This document shows positions 7,946-15,808 of a DNA stretch of 64,000 nt, piece by piece (the first letter of the stretch is position 1; the number at the start of each line of letters is the position of its first letter). Made by a program: the position numbers and the translations under genes. Under the pieces are notes generated by a model that was given only the letters and a program-made list of their open reading frames with translations, made no database searches and had not been told where the DNA came from. The stretch spans positions 48,862 to 112,861 of the forward strand of contig NZ_VCCH02000017.1 of the NCBI RefSeq assembly GCF_005938675.2, given 5' to 3'. This DNA is from Mycobacterium sp. KBS0706. Lineage in GTDB: Bacteria > Pseudomonadota > Alphaproteobacteria > DSM-16000 > Inquilinaceae.

Positions 7946-9325
7946 ATGGACGGACAGGGCGAGAATGACCAGGGGGCCGGCGTCGATCCGACGGCGGAGG
8001 CGGGCCGCAACCCCGCGCTGCGGCCGTTGCCGGAGCCAACCGACGCCATGCCCGGCCGGCGGATGCGGGCGCGGATCAGCCAGATCACCCTGATCAAGAT
8101 CCGCTGGGTCGCCGTCGCCGGCCAGGCCGCCACCATCCTGTTCGTGCATTACTGGCTGGACTACGCCCTGCCGCTGTGGCCGGCGCTGGCGATCGTTGCC
8201 ATCTCGGTGGCGCTGAACGCCGCCGCCGTGGTCCAGGGCAAATGGCGGCTGCGCCTGGTGGAGCGGGATGCGGCGCTGTATCTCGGCTACGACATGTGCC
8301 AGCTGGTGGCGCTCCTGTTCCTCACCGGCGGCCTGCTGAACCCCTTCGTGGTGCTGATGCTGGCGCCGCTGACGGTGTCGGCCACGCTGCTGAGCTACCG
8401 CAGCACGATGACGCTGACCGGCCTGGCCATCGCCGGCGTCGTGCTGCTGGCCTTCTGGCACTATCCGCTGCCGGGGGGCATGCCCTCCAGCGGGTCGCCC
8501 TACCATCTCGGCGTCGGACTGGCGATGGGCATCTCGATCCTGTTCGTCTCGCATTATGTCTGGCAGGTCGCGGCCGACGCCCGGCAGGTCTCGGACGCGC
8601 TGGCCGCCACCCAGATGGCGCTGGAACGCGAGCAGCGCATCTCGCTGCTGGGCGGGCTGGCGGCGGCGGCGGCGCATCAGCTGGGGACGCCGCTGGGCAC
8701 CATCACCCTGATCGCGCGGGAGATGCGGCGCGACGTGCCGGCCGACGACCCGATGGCCGAGGACATCGCGCTGCTGGAGCAGGAGGTCGGCCGCTGCCGC
8801 GACATTCTGACCGAGCTGGCGCGACGGCCGGAGCCGGACGACGAGGATCCGTTCCGGCTGATGACCCTGCCGGCGCTGGCCGGAGCGGCTGCCGAAAGCT
8901 ACCTGCATGCCGAGAATCGCCGCCTGTTCATCACCGCCGCCGAGGGCCCGCCGGGCCAGGCGCTGCAGCTGCGGCGGACGCCGGAGCTGATCCACGGCCT
9001 GGGCAACCTGATCCAGAACGCCCTGCAATTCGCGCGAAACCGGGTCGAGATCGGCGCCGAATACGGACCGAAGACCGTGGTGCTGAAGATCAGCGACGAC
9101 GGTCCCGGCTTCCCGCTGGCCCTGCTGGGCCGGCTCGGCGAGCCCTATGTCTCCGGCCGCGGCGAGGACAGCGACCATATGGGGCTCGGCATCTTCATCG
9201 CGGCCACGCTGCTCGAGCACAGCGGGGCCCAATTGTCCTTCTCGAATGGCCCGCAAGGGGGCGCGGTTATTGCAGTTGCGTGGCCGCGACACAAATTTGA
9301 GAGGAAAGAAAGGACCTGGTCATGA
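7946..9325 (+). CDS. regB: RegB/ActS/PrrB-type redox sensor histidine kinase
   Basis: A 459-residue membrane kinase (R. capsulatus RegB is about 460). It has roughly six hydrophobic segments in residues 50-205, with the quinone-pocket motif GGLLNPF at 128-134. The H-box is AAAHQLGTPLGTI with H244 as phosphorylation site, and the redox cysteine typical of RegB is present at C284 in GRCRDIL. The N, G1 and G2 boxes follow (NLIQNALQFARN, DDGPGFP, GLGIFIA). It should sense ubiquinone/oxygen state and phosphorylate RegA, whose gene overlaps by four bases. ATG 7946 has GGAG five bases upstream; starts at 8048 or 8063 are possible. Confidence 0.95.
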   Translation: MDGQGENDQGAGVDPTAEAGRNPALRPLPEPTDAMPGRRMRARISQITLIKIRWVAVAGQAATILFVHYWLDYALPLWPALAIVAISVALNAAAVVQGKWRLRLVERDAALYLGYDMCQLVALLFLTGGLLNPFVVLMLAPLTVSATLLSYRSTMTLTGLAIAGVVLLAFWHYPLPGGMPSSGSPYHLGVGLAMGISILFVSHYVWQVAADARQVSDALAATQMALEREQRISLLGGLAAAAAHQLGTPLGTITLIAREMRRDVPADDPMAEDIALLEQEVGRCRDILTELARRPEPDDEDPFRLMTLPALAGAAAESYLHAENRRLFITAAEGPPGQALQLRRTPELIHGLGNLIQNALQFARNRVEIGAEYGPKTVVLKISDDGPGFPLALLGRLGEPYVSGRGEDSDHMGLGIFIAATLLEHSGAQLSFSNGPQGGAVIAVAWPRHKFERKERTWS

Positions 9326-9909
9326 CCGTTTCCCCTGCCATCCTCACTCCCGAACAGCCGGCGCCGCTGCCGGCACGCGACGCGGCCAAGAGCCTCCTGA
9401 TCGTCGACGACGACATCGCCTTCCGCACCCGCCTGGCCCGCGCCATGGAGAAACGGGGCTTCGAGGTGGTGACCGCCGACGGCCTCGCCACCGGCATCGA
9501 CCTGGCCCGCCGCGTCGCCCCCGCCTTTGCCGTGCTGGACCTGCGGCTGGGCGACGGCAACGGCCTGGACATCGTGCCGGTCCTGCATGAGGCGCGGCCG
9601 GACAGCCGGGTGATCATGCTGACCGGCTACGGCAACATCGCCACCGCCGTGGCCGCGGTGAAGGCCGGCGCCGTCGACTACCTGGCCAAGCCGACCGACG
9701 CCGACCAGATCGAGGCAGCGCTGCTGAACCCCGGCGAGAAGCTGCCGCCGCCGCCGGAGAACCCGATGTCGGCCGACCGGGTGCGGTGGGAGCACATCCA
9801 GCGCGTGTTCGAGCAATGCGACCGCAACGTGTCGGAGACGGCGCGCCGGCTGAAGATGCACCGCCGCACCCTGCAGCGCATCCTGAACAAGCACGCCCCG
9901 CGCGGGTGA
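9322..9909 (+). CDS. regA: RegA/ActR-type response regulator
   Basis: A 195-residue global redox regulator. The receiver domain has the acidic pocket (LIVDDD), the phospho-aspartate in VLDLRLGDGNG, and the lysine in YLAKPTDA. A proline linker (LPPPPENPM) leads to the Fis-type helix-turn-helix WEHIQRVFEQCDRNVSETAR followed by RLKMHRRTLQRIL, almost invariant in RegA/ActR/PrrA. It activates or represses photosynthesis, respiration, nitrogen and carbon fixation genes in relatives. ATGA overlap with regB implies coupled translation. Confidence 0.95.
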   Translation: MTVSPAILTPEQPAPLPARDAAKSLLIVDDDIAFRTRLARAMEKRGFEVVTADGLATGIDLARRVAPAFAVLDLRLGDGNGLDIVPVLHEARPDSRVIMLTGYGNIATAVAAVKAGAVDYLAKPTDADQIEAALLNPGEKLPPPPENPMSADRVRWEHIQRVFEQCDRNVSETARRLKMHRRTLQRILNKHAPRG

Positions 9910-10073
9910 CCTCTCCCGCAAGCGAGACCTTTTCAGAATGTCCGTCGGATTGTCTCTGAGGCTCGCAACGACATCGGCCGAAAGCAAAATGAGTCCCCCC
10001 TCCCCTCGCGGGAGGGGGGACTATAAAAAGTTGGGTCCCAGTTACTTTGAAAAGGTCTCGCTTGCGGGAGAGG
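9910..10073. repeat. Inverted-repeat element with nested hairpin, after regA
   Basis: Two perfect 26-base arms (9910-9935 and 10048-10073) face each other across 112 bases. Inside lies a second perfect 12-bp G/C hairpin (9993-10004 with 10010-10021, loop CTCGC). The element fills the gap between the convergent regA and kinase genes. The inner hairpin has the same core (CCCTCGCGGGAGGGG) as one near 53260. It looks like a non-autonomous, MITE- or REP-like unit and could also end transcription from both sides. Confidence 0.75.
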
Positions 10074-10083
10074 CAACGCGTTC

Positions 10084-11310
10084 TCATACCGATGGTCGCT
10101 CGCCTTCCTCCCTCAGGATCGCCGCGGTGCGGCCCAGCCAGTCGGCCGGGTCGGTGCGGTGGTACACCCGCTCCGCCGGCTCGATGCGGTCGAGGAAGCC
10201 CTGGTAGATCACCGCTTGGCGGGCGGCGGCGACCGGCGCCAGCAGCGCCGCGGCCCGGTCGGGATCGGCGCCTGGCACCGCTTCGCGCCAGCATTCGTGC
10301 CAATGCGCCCGGACCGGCCCGACCGCCTCGTCCGGGATCCGGCTCAGGAAGGCCGGCTGGTCCAGCAGCGGATGGCCGACGCCGCTGTCGCCCCAGTCGA
10401 GCAGGGTGATCGCCGAGCCCTCGCCCCGGCAATTGCCGGGGTGGAAGTCGCCATGCACCAGCGTGTCGTCCAGGCCGCAGGCGGCGATGTCGGCGAAGCG
10501 CCGCGGCAGGCCGGACAGGAACCCGGACAGGACCGCCCGGTCGGCGGCCGCGAGCTGGTCCGCCGTACGCTCCACCACCGCGGCGACCGCCGCTTCAAGC
10601 GCCGGCGCGCGCCAGTCCGGCAGGCCGAGCGCCAGGAGGTCCTCCGCCCGCCCATGCCACGGGCGCTGCAGGCCGGCCAGCAGCGCCGCCATGTCGAGCA
10701 GCCGGGCCGGCCCGGCCTCGTACAGGTCCTCGCCCGGGATCTCGGCCAGCAGGACGCGACCTTCCGCCTGCCCCAGCAGCCGCGGCACCGGGCCGCCGGC
10801 CAGGCGTTCGAGCAGCCGCCCCTCATGGGCGAAGAAGGGCGGCACCACCTTCAGCCAGGCCACCTGCCCCTCGACCGGAATCCGCCAGAGGCTGGACAGG
10901 TTCCAGCTGCGGATCTGCTCCGGCGCCCCTGACGGGCGCAGGCCCTGCCCTTCCAGCACCTGCCGGGCCCAGGCCAGGTCGGCCGCCGGACCGCCGGGCC
11001 TAGCATAGGGCAGCCGCAGCGGCTGCTCGTCGAGCGTGCCGCCCCAGGGCTCGACGGGCGCCGGATCCGCCGTCTCGGCCAGATAGGTCACCTCGCCGCC
11101 ATGCGGCCGGCCGAGCTCCGTCTCCAGCAGCCGCAGGATGGTGGCGTCGATGCCGAAGCGGTCGCGCACCGCGCGCACCACGAGCTCGACTTCTTGCCAC
11201 CACGGCGTCGCGGCGGCGACCGGCGGCAGGATTCCGCGCACGCGGCCATCCGGCGTGCAGAGGACAAGGCGGGCGGTCCGCGGCGGGACCCCGGGAAATT
11301 CTGACGGCAT
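10084..11310 (-). CDS. APH-family phosphotransferase (aminoglycoside/choline kinase fold)
   Basis: About 408 residues. The C-terminal two thirds hold the APH kinase fold: catalytic loop LVHGDFHPGN and metal-binding LLDWGDSGVGHPLLD. The N-terminal ~140 residues (RTARLVLCTPDGRVRGILPP, then FGIDATILRLLETELG) are not typical of APH and are not recognised. The substrate is unknown; such chromosomal members phosphorylate diverse hydroxyl compounds and are not necessarily resistance genes. ATG 11310 is preferred; 11340 is also possible, and neither has a strong ribosome site. Confidence 0.8.
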   Translation of the reverse strand: MPSEFPGVPPRTARLVLCTPDGRVRGILPPVAAATPWWQEVELVVRAVRDRFGIDATILRLLETELGRPHGGEVTYLAETADPAPVEPWGGTLDEQPLRLPYARPGGPAADLAWARQVLEGQGLRPSGAPEQIRSWNLSSLWRIPVEGQVAWLKVVPPFFAHEGRLLERLAGGPVPRLLGQAEGRVLLAEIPGEDLYEAGPARLLDMAALLAGLQRPWHGRAEDLLALGLPDWRAPALEAAVAAVVERTADQLAAADRAVLSGFLSGLPRRFADIAACGLDDTLVHGDFHPGNCRGEGSAITLLDWGDSGVGHPLLDQPAFLSRIPDEAVGPVRAHWHECWREAVPGADPDRAAALLAPVAAARQAVIYQGFLDRIEPAERVYHRTDPADWLGRTAAILREEGERPSV

Positions 11311-11472
11311 CGATCTGTCCGGCGCAGCCTGCCCGATCATCGCCGGGCCGCGATTGAGGATACACGGCCGGTCCGATTCCAATCCTAGTGTATTTTGAAT
11401 TCCTATAATGTTGATTCCTGGGCCACCAGCGTGCCACCATTGTCTCATACGGGAGCAAAATCGGAGACGGCG

Positions 11473-12294
11473 ATGGCGACGCAGACCCGCTGGCCGGGGG
11501 GCGCCCGGACGGTGCTGTGCGTCACGGTCCATGTCGACGGCCCGTCGGAGGAGGCCGGGCGCGGCCTCAACGCGCTCGGCATCCACAGCCGCGGCCGCTA
11601 TGCCATCCGGCGCGGCGTGCGGCGGTATCTCGACATGTTCGACCGGCTGGGCATCCCCGCCACCTTCTTCGTCTGCGGCCAGGACGTCGAGACCTGGCCC
11701 GAGCTGTACCGCGACATCCACCGGGCCGGCCACGAGCTGGCGGCGCATGGCTACCAGCATGAGGGCTGGGACTTGGGCGACGCCGAGCCGGCGCTGCTGG
11801 AGAAGACCCACCGCATCATCGCCGACACGGTCGGCGAGGCCCCGGTCGGCTGGTGCTCGCCCTCCGGCCGCAAGAGCCGCCTGACCCTGCCGACACTGCG
11901 CCGCCTGGGCTATCGCTACGATGCCAGCGAGAAGGATGACGACCTGCCCTATCTGCTGCCGGAAGAGGCCGGGCAGCCGGATTTCGCCATCCTGCCGAAC
12001 AACGTCGTCTCACTGGACGACCACCCGATGTATGCCATCGGCCGGGCGCTGGCGTCGGAGGTGCTGGAGACCTGGATCCAGGAGCTGGAGGCGATCGAGG
12101 CCGGCGACGGCTATGTCCAGCTGATCATCCATCCGGAGGCCAATGGCGGCTCCGGCGTGCCGGCCCGGGCCGCGGCGGTCGAGGCCTTCCTGCGCCACGC
12201 CCAGGCCCGGCCGGGCATCGCGGCCCTGCGGATGAAGACCCTGGCCGAGCATTGCCTGGCCGCGCCCGATGCCTGGAGGAACCCGCGCCAATGA
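11473..12294 (+). CDS. NodB-like polysaccharide deacetylase family protein (metal ligands intact)
   Basis: A 273-residue protein of the NodB/PuuE-like deacetylase fold without a signal peptide, so probably cytoplasmic. Putative metal ligands are present: D22 in VTVHVDG, H92 and H96 in AAHGYQHEG. The C-terminal histidine motif is present in IIHPEANG. The usual arginine of motif 3 is replaced (GWCSPSG, C128). Related cytoplasmic enzymes act on allantoin-like or other small amides rather than cell-wall sugar. GGAG lies six bases before ATG 11473; a TATAAT-like box is at 11404-11409. The gene overlaps its downstream paralogue by four bases. Confidence 0.85.
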   Translation: MATQTRWPGGARTVLCVTVHVDGPSEEAGRGLNALGIHSRGRYAIRRGVRRYLDMFDRLGIPATFFVCGQDVETWPELYRDIHRAGHELAAHGYQHEGWDLGDAEPALLEKTHRIIADTVGEAPVGWCSPSGRKSRLTLPTLRRLGYRYDASEKDDDLPYLLPEEAGQPDFAILPNNVVSLDDHPMYAIGRALASEVLETWIQELEAIEAGDGYVQLIIHPEANGGSGVPARAAAVEAFLRHAQARPGIAALRMKTLAEHCLAAPDAWRNPRQ

Positions 12295-13082
12295 CCCGCA
12301 CCACCCTGGTCACGGTCAATGTCCACGGCGTCGGCCCGGAGGCCGCTTCGGCGCCGGAGGAGGAGCTGTTCGGCCGCCTGGGCCTCGGCCGCTACACCTA
12401 TCGCATCGGCTTGGCCCGCATGCTGGACTCGCTGCGCCGGTCGGAGATCAAGGCCACCTTCTTCTGGCCGGTGTTCGAGGCCGAGCGCTGCCGCGCCCTG
12501 CTGGAGCGCTGCCTGGCCGACGGCCACGAGGTGGCATCGAACGGCCTGGCCTTCGAGGACCATATCGGCCTGGGTGACCGCGAGGATGCGGTGCTGGAGC
12601 GGGCGCATTCCCGGCTGGCGGCGCTGTGCGGCACGGCGCCGGTCGGCTTCCGGGCCCCGACCGGGACGCTGTCGGACCGCACCGTCCCGATCCTGCAGCG
12701 CCTGGGCTACCGCTATGACAGCAGCTTCATCGACGACGACGCGCCCTATCCGCTGGACGGCGACGGCGGGGCCGGGATGGTCGAGCTGCCGGTCAGCCAG
12801 GGCCTGACCGACGCCACCCATTTCGGCCAGCGCCTGACCCAGTCGCGGGCCGAGGCCTTCATGATCGAGGCGTGGGACGCGCTGCTCGCCACCGACGGCT
12901 ATGCCTGCCTGACCTTGCATCCGCGCGCCGATCTCGGCGTCGGGCGGGCGGCGCGGATCACGATGATCGAGCGGCTGTTCGAGCGGGCACGGGGGCTGGG
13001 CAGCGAGTTCCGGCAGTGCCGGGAGGTGGCGGCGGAAGCCGGCCGGCAGTTCGGATCAGGCGTGCCGTCCGGCGCCGCCTGA
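12291..13082 (+). CDS. NodB-like deacetylase paralogue lacking the metal ligands
   Basis: A 263-residue paralogue of the preceding protein, aligned along its whole length. The three metal-ligand positions are changed: D22 of the neighbour corresponds to H12 here, H92 to N84 and H96 to F88 (VASNGLAFEDH). In contrast, motif 3 is normal here (GFRAPTG, R121), where the neighbour has cysteine, and the C-terminal LHP is kept. This suggests a partner subunit or pseudo-enzyme. The start overlaps the upstream stop (ATGA), so the two should be made in similar amounts. No signal peptide. Confidence 0.8.
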   Translation: MTRTTLVTVNVHGVGPEAASAPEEELFGRLGLGRYTYRIGLARMLDSLRRSEIKATFFWPVFEAERCRALLERCLADGHEVASNGLAFEDHIGLGDREDAVLERAHSRLAALCGTAPVGFRAPTGTLSDRTVPILQRLGYRYDSSFIDDDAPYPLDGDGGAGMVELPVSQGLTDATHFGQRLTQSRAEAFMIEAWDALLATDGYACLTLHPRADLGVGRAARITMIERLFERARGLGSEFRQCREVAAEAGRQFGSGVPSGAA

Positions 13083-13108
13083 TCTCGCTGCAATGCAATA
13101 TGTCGGAT

Positions 13109-13303
13109 CTAATGCCGGGCAGTATGGTCGCGCAGCACGTCGGCGATGAAGGTGTTGGCCAGGTCGGACGATGCTTCCGGGTGACGTCTGCGGAACGCCT
13201 CGAGCGCGGCGTCGCAGGCCGTCCATTCATCGGCGCCCGCGGCGCGGCGCGCCTCATAGGCGCTGATGACAATGTCGCTGGTGGAAGGAATGGCCTGGCC
13301 CAC
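13109..13303 (-). CDS. Small hypothetical protein with GTG start
   Basis: A 64-residue acidic-to-neutral soluble protein (SDIVISAYEARRAAGADEW, AALEAFRRRHPEA), probably helical. The GTG at 13303 is preceded by an excellent ribosome site (GGGAGAGG), which is the main reason to call it real. Not recognised. It stands alone between convergent deacetylase genes and the ABC-2 permeases; the 240 bases upstream are AT-rich. Confidence 0.6.
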   Translation of the reverse strand: MGQAIPSTSDIVISAYEARRAAGADEWTACDAALEAFRRRHPEASSDLANTFIADVLRDHTARH

Positions 13304-13543
13304 TTAACCTCTCCCTTGGCGCAATTCGATACCGACGTGGCGAAACAATCCGGCGGGTAGAGCTATCAACATTGCACTGCACAATACGTTCCCTGTCCAG
13401 TCGATTCTTCGGGTGAAATCCAGCCGAGCCACTGCTGAAATCGATACAATTTTGAATAAAGCATTGTCGTCCGGGGGTGTAGGACAATATCCAAAATGAT
13501 GAGGCCGAGATCAGGACAAGATCATGTCCGACATTAGGCAGCC

Positions 13544-14374
13544 TCAAGGCTTCAATCGCCAACCCCGGGAGATCAGCAGGGCGGCGCAGGCCCACAGCAC
13601 CGCGCCGCTGGCGGCCAGCACGGCGAGGCTGCGGCCGACCGGCTCGGCCCCGGCACCGCCGAAGGCGATGCGGGCGGCGTCGATCGCGTAATAGACCGGG
13701 TTCAGCGCCACCACGGCGGCGAGCGGATCGGGCAGCAGCGCGACCGGGGCGAAGACGCCGGACAGGAAGGTGACCGGGATCAACAGGAAGCCGAAGAAGG
13801 CCGCGGCCTGGTCCCATTTCTCCGCCCACAGCCCGACCAGCGTGCCGGCGGCGGCCAGCAGGAAGGCGCCGAGCACCAGCACCAGGGCCAGCAGCGCCGG
13901 GTCGGCGACGCCGGTGCCGGCGGCCAGCAGCAGCGCGATCAGGCAGGGCAGGCCGGTGACGAGGCCGGAGGCGGTGCCGGCCAGGGCATAGCCGGCCGCC
14001 ACCTCCCAGGCCGCCAGCGGCGGCATCAGGATGTCGCCGACCAGCCGTTCGACCTTGAGGAAGGTGATGCTGTAGACCGTGGCCTCGGCCGCCCGCAGGA
14101 TCACGACATAGACGACGAGCCCGGGCGCCAGGAACGGCAGCAGCCCGCCGGGCCCGGCCCAGGCGGCGGTTCCGGTGGCGTCGCCGATCGCCTCGCCCGA
14201 TGCGACGGCGAACACCGCGACATAGAGCAGGGTCGAGAAGGTCGGGGCGACGACCGTCTCCCGCCACTCCTTGAGATAGGCCCGGAACTCGCGCCGGAAC
14301 AGCGTGGCCAGGCCCAGCCAATGCACCGCGCCGAAGCGCCGGACCGGGCGGGCCGCCCCCGCCGGACGCTGCAT
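13544..14374 (-). CDS. ABC-2 type permease (second of a pair)
   Basis: A 276-residue membrane protein: an N-terminal cytoplasmic segment (TLFRREFRAYLKEWRETVVA) and about six hydrophobic helices, with ERLVGDILMPPLAAWEVAAG and the end pattern LNPVYYAIDAARIAFGG of ABC-2 transporters. It starts two bases after the stop of the homologous permease at 14377-15165, so the two likely form a heterodimer. No ATPase gene is adjacent. Confidence 0.88.
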   Translation of the reverse strand: MQRPAGAARPVRRFGAVHWLGLATLFRREFRAYLKEWRETVVAPTFSTLLYVAVFAVASGEAIGDATGTAAWAGPGGLLPFLAPGLVVYVVILRAAEATVYSITFLKVERLVGDILMPPLAAWEVAAGYALAGTASGLVTGLPCLIALLLAAGTGVADPALLALVLVLGAFLLAAAGTLVGLWAEKWDQAAAFFGFLLIPVTFLSGVFAPVALLPDPLAAVVALNPVYYAIDAARIAFGGAGAEPVGRSLAVLAASGAVLWACAALLISRGWRLKP

Positions 14375-14376
14375 GC

Positions 14377-15165
14377 TCAAGCCTTCAGCTTGTAGCCGGT
14401 GGCGAGCATGCGCAGCAGCAGCGCCAGCAGCGCGGCGTTGACGCCGAGCAGCACCAGGATGCCGATCGCCAGCGTGCCGTCGCTGACGCCGATGAAGCCG
14501 TAGCGGAACCCGTCGATCATGTAGAAGAACGGGTTGAGATGGGCGACGAAGTGCCAGGCCGGCGGCAGCCGGTCGAGCGAGTAGAAGGTGCCGGACAGGA
14601 AGGCCAGCGGCGTGACCACGAAGTTGGTGACGGCGGCGATGTGGTCGAACTTCTCCGACCAGATGCCGCCGATGGCGCCGAGCAGCGCCAGCATCATCGA
14701 CGCGGCGAGGCCGTGGAACAGCACGAAGCCGGGATGGACCGGGTCGACCGGCACGAAGATCCGGATCGCCGCCCAGGTCACCGTCCCGACCAGCAGGCCG
14801 CGGACGACGCCGCCGGCGATGTAGCCGGCGGCCAGCTCGGCCGGGGCCAGGGGCGGCATCAGCACGTCGACGATGTTGCCCTGGATCTTGGCGATCATCA
14901 GCGAGGAGGAGGTGTTGGCGAAGGCGTTCTGTGCCATCGCCATCATGATCAGCCCCGGCGCCAGGAACTGCAGGAACGGCACCCCCGCGGCCTGCCGGTC
15001 CGCCCCGCCGAGGGCGAGGGCGAAGATGGCGTAGAACAGCAGCGTGGTGATCACCGGGGCGGCGATGGTCTGGGTCGCGACCTTGAGGAAGCGGTGGATC
15101 TCCTTGGCGGTCAGGGTCCACAGGCCGATCCAGTTGATGCGGCCGATCAGGCGGGGCTGGGGCAT
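14377..15165 (-). CDS. ABC-2 type permease (first of a pair)
   Basis: A 262-residue membrane protein homologous to its neighbour, with IVDVLMPPLAPAELAAGYIA and HLNPFFYMIDGFRYGFIGV, typical of the ABC-2 / DrrB-like family. About six hydrophobic helices. ATG 15165 fits the family N-terminus (WIGLWTLTAKEIHRFLKV follows); the open frame above it is not conserved-looking. The missing ATPase must come from elsewhere in the genome. Substrate unknown. Confidence 0.88.
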   Translation of the reverse strand: MPQPRLIGRINWIGLWTLTAKEIHRFLKVATQTIAAPVITTLLFYAIFALALGGADRQAAGVPFLQFLAPGLIMMAMAQNAFANTSSSLMIAKIQGNIVDVLMPPLAPAELAAGYIAGGVVRGLLVGTVTWAAIRIFVPVDPVHPGFVLFHGLAASMMLALLGAIGGIWSEKFDHIAAVTNFVVTPLAFLSGTFYSLDRLPPAWHFVAHLNPFFYMIDGFRYGFIGVSDGTLAIGILVLLGVNAALLALLLRMLATGYKLKA

Positions 15166-15380
15166 GGGCGTTCTTGCGGCGGCGGGCGCGCGACCATAGC
15201 CCGGCCCGCGGTGGGCGGCAAAGGGGGTGGCGGGAGGAGAACGACACGCGCCTCGCCCGTTCCTGGCCCTCGGGCATGCATCCGACAATGTCTCTAAATA
15301 TTGCATAAACTTTTATTCTGTATTCAAGAATCATCAATTGACTCATGAAGAATATACACCTAACTTCACTACAGAGCTCG

Positions 15381-15394
15381 ATTTACCGGTAAAT
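15381..15394. promoter_or_regulatory. Perfect 14-bp palindrome upstream of the BP74-like gene
   Basis: ATTTACCGGTAAAT reads the same on both strands and lies 37 bases before the start at 15431, in an AT-rich stretch. It is immediately followed by TTGACC. A regulator-binding site is plausible; no candidate regulator is adjacent. Confidence 0.35.
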
Positions 15395-15430
15395 TGACCT
15401 TTGTAATTTAATAACTTAAGGAGAAGTGAG

Positions 15431-15778
15431 ATGCCTGTTTATTTTGCATTCACGCAGCAGTCGAGCCCAGGGATGGAATTCGTCATCGAGCTGAATGACG
15501 ACAACAAAATACAGGCGGCTCGCGATATCCTATCTGGAAAAGAGAAGAACAGAATCCACGTTCACGGCCGGATCATCAAACGCCAGCAGCCGTACAATCC
15601 GAGATTCAACTTCTATCTCGACCCGCAGACGATCGATTTCTTTGAACAGGCGATCGAGGTCTGCGACGCCAACATGGTGTATGTGGAAGACCATCTCGAC
15701 GAGGTCTGTGGGGCGTTCCTGCCGGGCTGCCACTGGTGTCCCTGGGACTCGCGGCTGAGCCGCGAAGTCAGCCCGTAA
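15431..15778 (+). CDS. BP74-like (DUF7482-type) small protein
   Basis: A 115-residue protein: YFAFTQQSSPGMEFVIEL, then KIQAARDILSGKE, HVHGRIIKRQQPYNPRFNFY, and a C-terminal CGAFLPGCHWCPWDSRL. This pattern matches proteins annotated as BP74-related, named after a Dictyostelium protein; most known ones are secreted and function is unclear. Here there is no signal peptide. The ribosome site (AAGGAG) before ATG 15431 is strong. Both the gene and its 270-base upstream region are clearly richer in A+T than the neighbours, suggesting acquisition by transfer. The family call is from memory of the pattern. Confidence 0.7.
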   Translation: MPVYFAFTQQSSPGMEFVIELNDDNKIQAARDILSGKEKNRIHVHGRIIKRQQPYNPRFNFYLDPQTIDFFEQAIEVCDANMVYVEDHLDEVCGAFLPGCHWCPWDSRLSREVSP

Positions 15779-15808
15779 CCGGCGTCTTTCACCTCGGCGG
15801 CGGAGCCC

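Noticed and set aside
9993..10021. Simple rho-independent terminator
   Set aside because: The hairpin is strong, but no T-run follows; it is better explained as part of a larger inverted-repeat element.
10084..11811. Kinase gene extended to 11811
   Set aside because: The extra N-terminal part is antisense to the deacetylase gene and has no recognisable sequence.
14375..15346. A single 600-residue fused ABC-2 permease starting near 15346 in the frame of 13544-14374
   Set aside because: The upper half is a frame shadow of the separate permease at 14377-15165; two homologous proteins with own starts fit better.
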